Source: Pterois miles
Taxonomy: Eukaryota > Chordata > Actinopteri > Perciformes > Scorpaenidae
Length of the DNA stretch: 64,000 bases
Direction of reading: 5' to 3'
Assembly: GCA_947000775.1 (NCBI GenBank)
Contig: CAMQGK010000565.1
Span: 4,736,001 to 4,800,000, forward strand
The notes beneath the pieces are model-generated. The model searched no databases and was not told where the DNA came from. It worked only from the letters and a program-made list of their open reading frames with translations. The number at the start of each line of letters is the position of its first letter. Within the stretch, counting starts at the first letter, position 1. The translations under genes and the position numbers were made by a program. This document shows positions 59,042 to 64,000 of this stretch, piece after piece.

Positions 59042-59896
59042 TCAGGGTGGTTGCACTGGCCTAGGACCAGCTTGTGTCGCAACATGCCAGGTAAGAGAAG
59101 ATCATGGAGCCATAGTTTTATAGGATAGAAAATGAATATAAAATGTTTTAGTGGTAATCAATCAGCAGCTTAAAGTCTGGATTTTCCAACTATGATAAGA
59201 AGTCCTATTTGCTGCAGTAAGTCGCGTCTCTAATCTATAATAACTAGGACTTCATACTATCCTGAGTCTTCACAGGGAACAATGTATTGTACACTGCTGT
59301 GGGGTCTGGTGTACTATCAAAATGGAAATATCTGCTCAAAAGTTGGATGAAGGTTGTTAACACAGCACAAAAAGTTTACTTCTGTAGGATCTTTCCCACT
59401 TTTCCACGTTGTTTGGCAGATACATATATATACAATATATAAAGTACTTAATGAGCAGAAACACTGAAAATATATCGGTAATTGTCTGGTATTTATTTTA
59501 CAGTAAACACATCAGTCATACAAAAATGACATGCTATATCATACATTGTATTTTAAACTTTTAAGACTCAAAGTTGTGGAGATATTTTTCTTTCCTGTCC
59601 TACAGCCTATATGATTTTTTTTTTTTTTTTAATTTTTATAAGAAAAAATATGAAACATGGATCAGAATCGCATACCACACATCATGTATAGTTGAAGCTA
59701 GTTTTCAGTGCCGAGGACGGGCCTTTTTAAAATTAACAAAACTCAACAAAACTAATGCATACACAACAACAAAAACAATAGTACAACAATTAGAAGAAAG
59801 TTATTACATGTAAAACTCAATGCATGAATTCACATGTTCTTATTAAAGTGCGGCCAGTACTACAAAGATGATGTTGAATCATACTGAGAAGAGACT
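59042..59896. other. Unassigned stretch
   Basis: A poly-T run lies at 59616-59630. No gene seen. Confidence 0.35.
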
Positions 59897-60013
59897 TGGG
59901 CTGTATATTGGTACGAATCTGGTGATACAGTAAGTTTCATCATACAGGGATTTATGATACAATATATTATGATATATTGCAATACTGTAAGCAATGCAAT
60001 ATATTGTTTTTTT
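59897..60013. mobile_element. hAT-like MITE end, diverged
   Basis: GGGCTGTATATTGG, then GGTGATACAGTAAG and ATATATTGCAATACTG words, resembling hAT ends in which these words read GGGCTGTATATTGGCAAGAA and so on. Confidence 0.35.
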
Positions 60014-60380
60014 TTATCTAATTTTAGGAAACCTCAGTAGCCTATAAAAAAACACAGCACCATATGCATAAAATCTGAGATTTTTTTATGCAGTCAGAAC
60101 AGTGGGATCTGCATTTGCATTCATCACAGTCCCTGTAACATCCAACATCATAGCGCTACTTTGAGAGGACACATACACTGAGAGGGCACGTCTCTTTGCT
60201 AATGAAATAAAGTGTTTGCTTTGAGAATCAATGCAATATCAAAACACAATATCTCCATTTTATTTATTTATTTTTTCTGATAAAAAACTTAAAGATCTTC
60301 TTTGAGAACAAATCTTTGAATTTTGTATCCTACTACACAATTTTACAATTCAACTGTCAAACATTTTTAAGTCTTCTTGT

Positions 60381-60497
60381 TGCATAATCCCCAAACCGGA
60401 ATGGGTTACTTAACAGCTATGAACGACCAGTCCAGACTGCAGTTTTAGTTGCATCAACTGAGGTTAGCTGCCGTCATGTTGCCGTCATGTAATTTGA
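60381..60497 (+). repeat. Short direct repeat, copy 1
   Basis: About 117 bp repeated at 60773-60888. Includes GGGTTACTTAACAGCT and GTCCAGACTGCAGTTTTAGT. Confidence 0.8.
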
Positions 60498-60531
60498 ATT
60501 GACATTATTTGACAGCTTGTTTTACTTTGCT

Positions 60532-60728
60532 TTTTTTTGCATCTCACCCTGTATTGTATATACCAGTTCTGCACTGATGCAAGATATGTAGTGGGCCTTT
60601 GATGATAGCTACCACAGTAACACTACTGTGCTGCATGACACTTCCGGCTGCTAATGTTATACAGGCATTCATTTCTGCTCTTTTAAGTCATTCAGATGAA
60701 CCCATGTCTGGAAGTAGCATGATAACGA
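60532..60728 (+). repeat. Long direct repeat, copy 2
   Basis: Partner of 56395-56591. Flanked on both sides by the 117-bp direct repeats. Confidence 0.8.
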
Positions 60729-60772
60729 GATCTTCAGGAATTGAATTTTGCTCCCTAGTACAGTCCTCTAGG

Positions 60773-60888
60773 TGCATAATCCCCAAACCTGAATGGGTTA
60801 CTTAACAGCTACGAATGAACAGTCCAGACTGCAGTTTTAGTTGAATAAACTGAGGTTGGCTGCCGTCATGTTGCTGTCATGTAATTTG
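60773..60888 (+). repeat. Short direct repeat, copy 2
   Basis: Partner of 60381-60497, about nine in ten bases alike by eye. Confidence 0.8.
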
Positions 60889-62491
60889 CAGAACTCTGCC
60901 AACACTTATTAATTTACTCACACATTCATTTGCTCATTCAGAATCTGAATTGTTTATGCATGGGGAAATTTCGAAGGGGCGCAAATGTTCCAAATTCATC
61001 TATGTCCAGCCAATTAGTGGTGCCATGATCTTTAAAGTGGACCAATCACAACATGTCCCTCTCACCACTGACCAGATTGCTGGATAGAAAACTGCAGCCA
61101 GACACAAAAAGTCAGTGGTGTAGAGGTGGCCTCCTAATTAGCAGGGGAGAATGGTTATTTCATGGCCAATTTTAAACATTTATGTGCTCGGAGTCCTGCT
61201 GTCAGTGTGGGAACAAGGAAACTACATTATGTAACAGCCTCAAAATGGACCAGGGTTTCTCTTCCTTTTCACTCTGAGGAGTCTGTGAAAGCAATCAAAT
61301 AAACATGCCTTCTACTGTAACTTCTAGGAAAAAAGCTAATGAGACTTTGAGGAAGATCTCACAAGTTGCCCCTATAGTCATTCATAGAGCTGTTTCCCCT
61401 TGGTCACGAAAAACTCTCTGTGAACCTGAAGCTGGGAGTGAAAAAAGTAAATGACTGCATTTGAATTGTAGATACTTTGAATTGAGCGAAAAAAAAAAAT
61501 CTTCATGCATTATTTATTTCATCATGACAACATTATAATTAAATGCATTAACACAAAATAGCCCTCTTTAATTATTCAACTCCTGTGTTTTTGTGAAGGA
61601 ATGTCATGTAGTTTGTTGAAAACGGGGAAGCTGCATGCATAACTGAGCAGCAATATTTCCATAATGGGGCCTAAACTGTATTCAAAGGGTTGGAAAGGTT
61701 ATATTAAAAAAAGAAAAAAAAATACAGAAGAGAGACGGTGACTTATGTGGAGTCTCCAAAAACACAATATCTGCACCATATCTGAATTTTTTTGGTGGCA
61801 AAAATAATTTAAAGTGAAATAATAGTAATTTCAAGCCAAAGGCTTCTCTGTCTGCTTTTGTAACATGATGATTGCATCGTTCAGTATCGCCTTCAGTGTT
61901 ATCCAAGTCAGATTCATGCAGTTAGTGGTCATCTTTTTCACTCTTACTAATCCTGGAAATTATTGGCACTTCCAGCGCCTAAACATCTAGAAGTGATAAC
62001 TTGATTGACATTACTGCACCCACATTAAAGACGTTCCACATCGGACCCTACAAGACGAATGGCTTTCCCTCCAGGATGGCAGCAGTCGTTGAATCATGCC
62101 CTCGCAGAAGATTTTGGTTGACAGTAATGGGCAATAAAATCAATTACCTTGATCAGAACAGGACATTCAATCAATCGCTTAATTACAGGTAATTTAATGC
62201 CTCCGCTGGAATTGATTCTATGTATTATGCAGCTGTGAATTAATAAAATGAAACTGGTGCAAAGGAAGAAGCCACACAAGACGTGTTTGGGGTGAAAATA
62301 TTAAAGTTCCCGTGGGCCATTAAACTTCAGAACTACTGATTAACTTTCAACAGCTTTCTTGGGGCTTCCAGCAACTTGACAGAGGTTGCTCCAACAAACT
62401 TGTTTACTGTAAATTGACTCAATCCAGCTCAGCTGTTTTGGGTGTAGTCAGTGATTCAAGACAAGTACCTTTCAACAAGAGATGTTAAGAT
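60889..62491. other. Single-copy-looking stretch, candidate regulatory region at 61950-62290
   Basis: No repeat recognised over 1.6 kb. 62120-62200 holds several homeodomain-type words (CAATCAATCGCTTAATTAC, GGTAATTTAATGCC). No coding exon recognised. Confidence 0.35.
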
Positions 62492-62664
62492 TAGGGCTGG
62501 GCGATATGGCCCAAAGTAATATTACATTTTAGGCTATATCGCGATACATGAAATATATTGCGATATTTTCAAATGTCCTCTGAAGGCACCGTTTTTAATG
62601 GCATGTAATAAGTATTACAAAAACTTTTATTTTCTCACTAGTGTAGACAGACTCACCAGTCTGA

Positions 62665-62985
62665 AGGTGCAGCCTATGGCCACAGCTCTGCAGTCCTGTG
62701 CACTTATTCAGGCTCACAGTCGATATCCCCGTTATCAGTGGTGATGCACACTTGACGAGCTTCTTTTAAGCTCCCTGACATGAGGGCATCCTTTAAATTT
62801 TGTGCAGTTATCTCGCCCCTGTGATCATCCAGGAATAAGCTCGTTTGAAGGCAATCACTCTTCCACTCCCAGTTGTTGATTTAATGTACAGTGATACTCG
62901 GGTGTGGCTCTCTGCTGGAGCACAGATCTGTAGTTTTGGAGAAGTTGGTCACCTTTGTTAGCTGGTTGGCCGACTTTCTTCAATG
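62665..62985 (-). pseudogene. hAT (ZBED1-like) transposase fragment
   Basis: On the minus strand, INNWEWKSDCLQTSLFLDDH is followed by RGEITAQNLKDALM and VCITTDNGDI. In hAT transposases the same order is found: a H(F/Y)I...W.L.S..L.T...DHTG block, then a helix, then VCVTTDNA.N, which contains the second catalytic aspartate. A stop codon lies at the usual aromatic residue just before INNW, and a second stop follows DIDCEPE. Upstream coding is shifted (LLQNYRSV, EPHPSI), so there are several frame breaks. The C-terminal dimerisation domain is not visible. The fragment is inactive. It ends at the TA where the Tigger-like element was inserted (62986). Confidence 0.6.
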
Positions 62986-62987
62986 TA

Positions 62988-63404
62988 CCATATTTTTCGC
63001 ACTATAAAATGCACCGGATTACAAGGCACACTATCAATGAACGTGTCTATTTTCACACATAAGTCATTATCTGAGTCAGTCTCGTTGCTGTTACTTCCGG
63101 CCTTTGTGAAAGCTCGGACGACACTTGACACTGATACCTTGGCCCAGGCATCCACGATCCGTTGGCAGATAGTGGAGTAACTCGCCCGGCGTTGCTTCCC
63201 TGTCTTGGTGAATTTGTGTCCACCTTCTGTCATCCAACGCTCCCACGCAGCTCGCAATTTAACTTTGAACGACCTGTTGACACCAATATCTAGCGGTTGG
63301 AGTTCTTTAGTTAATCCACCCGGAATGACGGCAAACTCCGAATTAGTTTTCTTCGCTTTCGTTTTGACAGTGTCGGTGAGTGCCGTAATGCTCCGACTAT
63401 CCAT
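62988..63404 (-). pseudogene. pogo/Tigger transposase C-terminal fragment
   Basis: An open frame of about 139 codons within the element. Residues 9-30 (LTDTVKTKAKK, then NSEFAVIPGG) and 31-47 (LTKELQPLDIGVNRSFK) match the distal catalytic core of Tigger/pogo (DDE_1) transposases; the Asp of LQPLD is the last acidic residue of the triad. A helix-rich tail follows (AWERWM, ICQRIVDAWAKV, VVRAFTKAG, NETDSDND), typical of the tigger-derived group. The N-terminal CENP-B/HTH DNA-binding domains and the first catalytic Asp are missing through internal deletion. The line before the core (MDSRSITALTDT) is an altered form of the usual D-S-F-R-A-H motif. The remaining frame is intact, hinting at relatively recent loss. 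Nine residues past the element run into hAT sequence. Confidence 0.8.
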
Positions 63405-63533
63405 AAAACTGGTTCGAGGTCAGTAAGCACAACCAGAATTGATGCATAAGGCGCACTGGATTATAAGGCGCACTGTCGATTTTTTGAGAAAATTAAGGGA
63501 TTTTAAGTGCGCCTTATAGTGCAGAAAATACGG
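62988..63533 (-). mobile_element. pogo/Tigger-like element, internally deleted, 546 bp
   Basis: The ends are CCATATTTTTCGCACTATAA and, on the other strand, CCGTATTTTCTGCACTATAA, with TA on both sides (62986-62987 and 63534-63535), the Tc1/mariner/pogo signature. Subterminal GGCGCAC..GATTATAAGG words repeat inside. Only the 3' part of the transposase gene survives. Confidence 0.85.
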
Positions 63534-63700
63534 TAGTTGGCTACAGTGGCAGTAATTTCTATCCATTTCACACTTTTTTTGTCAGATGGGATTGGTTTGG
63601 AAAGCGAGGAAGCCAGTCATTTGCTTCTGGGCTGGTTCTGGTTGATTTGGTCGTGCTTTATTTGATGTGGGTGGAGATGCAGACATGCAGAGTGAAGGTT

Positions 63701-64000
63701 ACTGTTTTGGAGCAATGACAAATTGATTTCTGATTACATAAGTTGACTTTTTTATGGGTTTAATTATTGTTTTGGATCAGTGCATAGACTGAGGTACTCG
63801 CCGATACAGACTTTTGGGCAATACTGATATCAGAACAACTGTACTTTCAACCCATAGAGGTCTGTGCAGCCATGTTTTCCTTTTCTAAATTGCTTCTTTA
63901 ATCCATTACTTGAATTACTTAAACTGCCAACATGGCATATGATGTGTCTTTCTTATTATTGAGACAGAAATATTTAATGCTACATAGAGAATTTTCTATC
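63701..64000. other. Window end, mostly unassigned
   Basis: TACTCGCCGATACAGACTTTTG at about 63797 resembles a fish repeat end rich in GTATCGGCGAGTA. No gene seen. Confidence 0.35.

Larger units (their letters stand above)
62492..63700 (-). mobile_element. hAT transposon relic, interrupted
   Basis: The left end TAGGGCTGGGCGATATGGCC is a classic hAT-type terminus. Minus-strand coding traces of an hAT transposase occur at 62665-62985 and possibly 63536-63660, either side of an inserted pogo/Tigger relic. The right end was not recognised, so the limit given is approximate. Confidence 0.55.

Overview
This window looks like intergenic or intronic DNA from a ray-finned fish, most likely a percomorph (perch/bass/grouper-like) teleost. 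The support is indirect. There are several long (CA)n tracts, many diverged MITE-like repeats, LINE 3' ends of the fish type with (TATCT)n tails, a tRNA-derived SINE with a (GGAT)n tail, and fossils of Tc1, pogo/Tigger and hAT transposons. I found no convincing host protein-coding exon, tRNA or rRNA gene on either strand. Almost every open frame is short and unremarkable; the few that carry recognisable protein signatures belong to mobile-element remnants.

Layout. 1-14.7 kb: mixed single-copy sequence and dispersed repeats (families A, B, E, G and I, a LINE 3' end at 4.5-5.0 kb, and an 8-bp-TSD hAT MITE at 11.8-12.5 kb). 14.7-15.95 kb: an element with ~50-bp near-identical terminal inverted repeats that carries a RecQ/DEAD-like helicase N-terminal fragment. 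16.3-20.8 kb: a long stretch with no recognised repeat. 20.8-22.1 kb: a Tc1 derivative built as a foldback, two 5' halves head to head with TA target duplications. 23.4-31 kb: E and C repeats, a nested MITE, several microsatellites and a 1.25-kb composite element. 32.5-37.1 kb: two SINE-like copies, an AGTATACT-rich palindromic region, a LINE tail and E repeats. 40-46 kb: several inverted-repeat elements. 48-50 kb: further MITEs. 51-61 kb: a SINE, then a strongly diverged tandem-like array (51.6-55.3 kb) with echoes to 60.9 kb, and a LINE reverse-transcriptase C-terminal fragment. 62.5-63.6 kb: an hAT transposase relic split by a TA-flanked pogo/Tigger relic.

How it fits together: this is a layered record of transposon insertions in a gene-poor region, with islands of unrepeated sequence (about 6.4-7.3, 10.1-11.4, 16.6-17.1, 44.9-45.1, 57.2-57.5 and 62.0-62.3 kb) that could be regulatory. 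The most unusual items are the Tc1 foldback, the helicase-fragment element, the 51.6-55.3 kb array and the nested hAT/Tigger pair. Dispersed-repeat families are given working letters (A-J) based on resemblance between copies in this window and, where said, on general recollection of fish repeats; no database search was possible.
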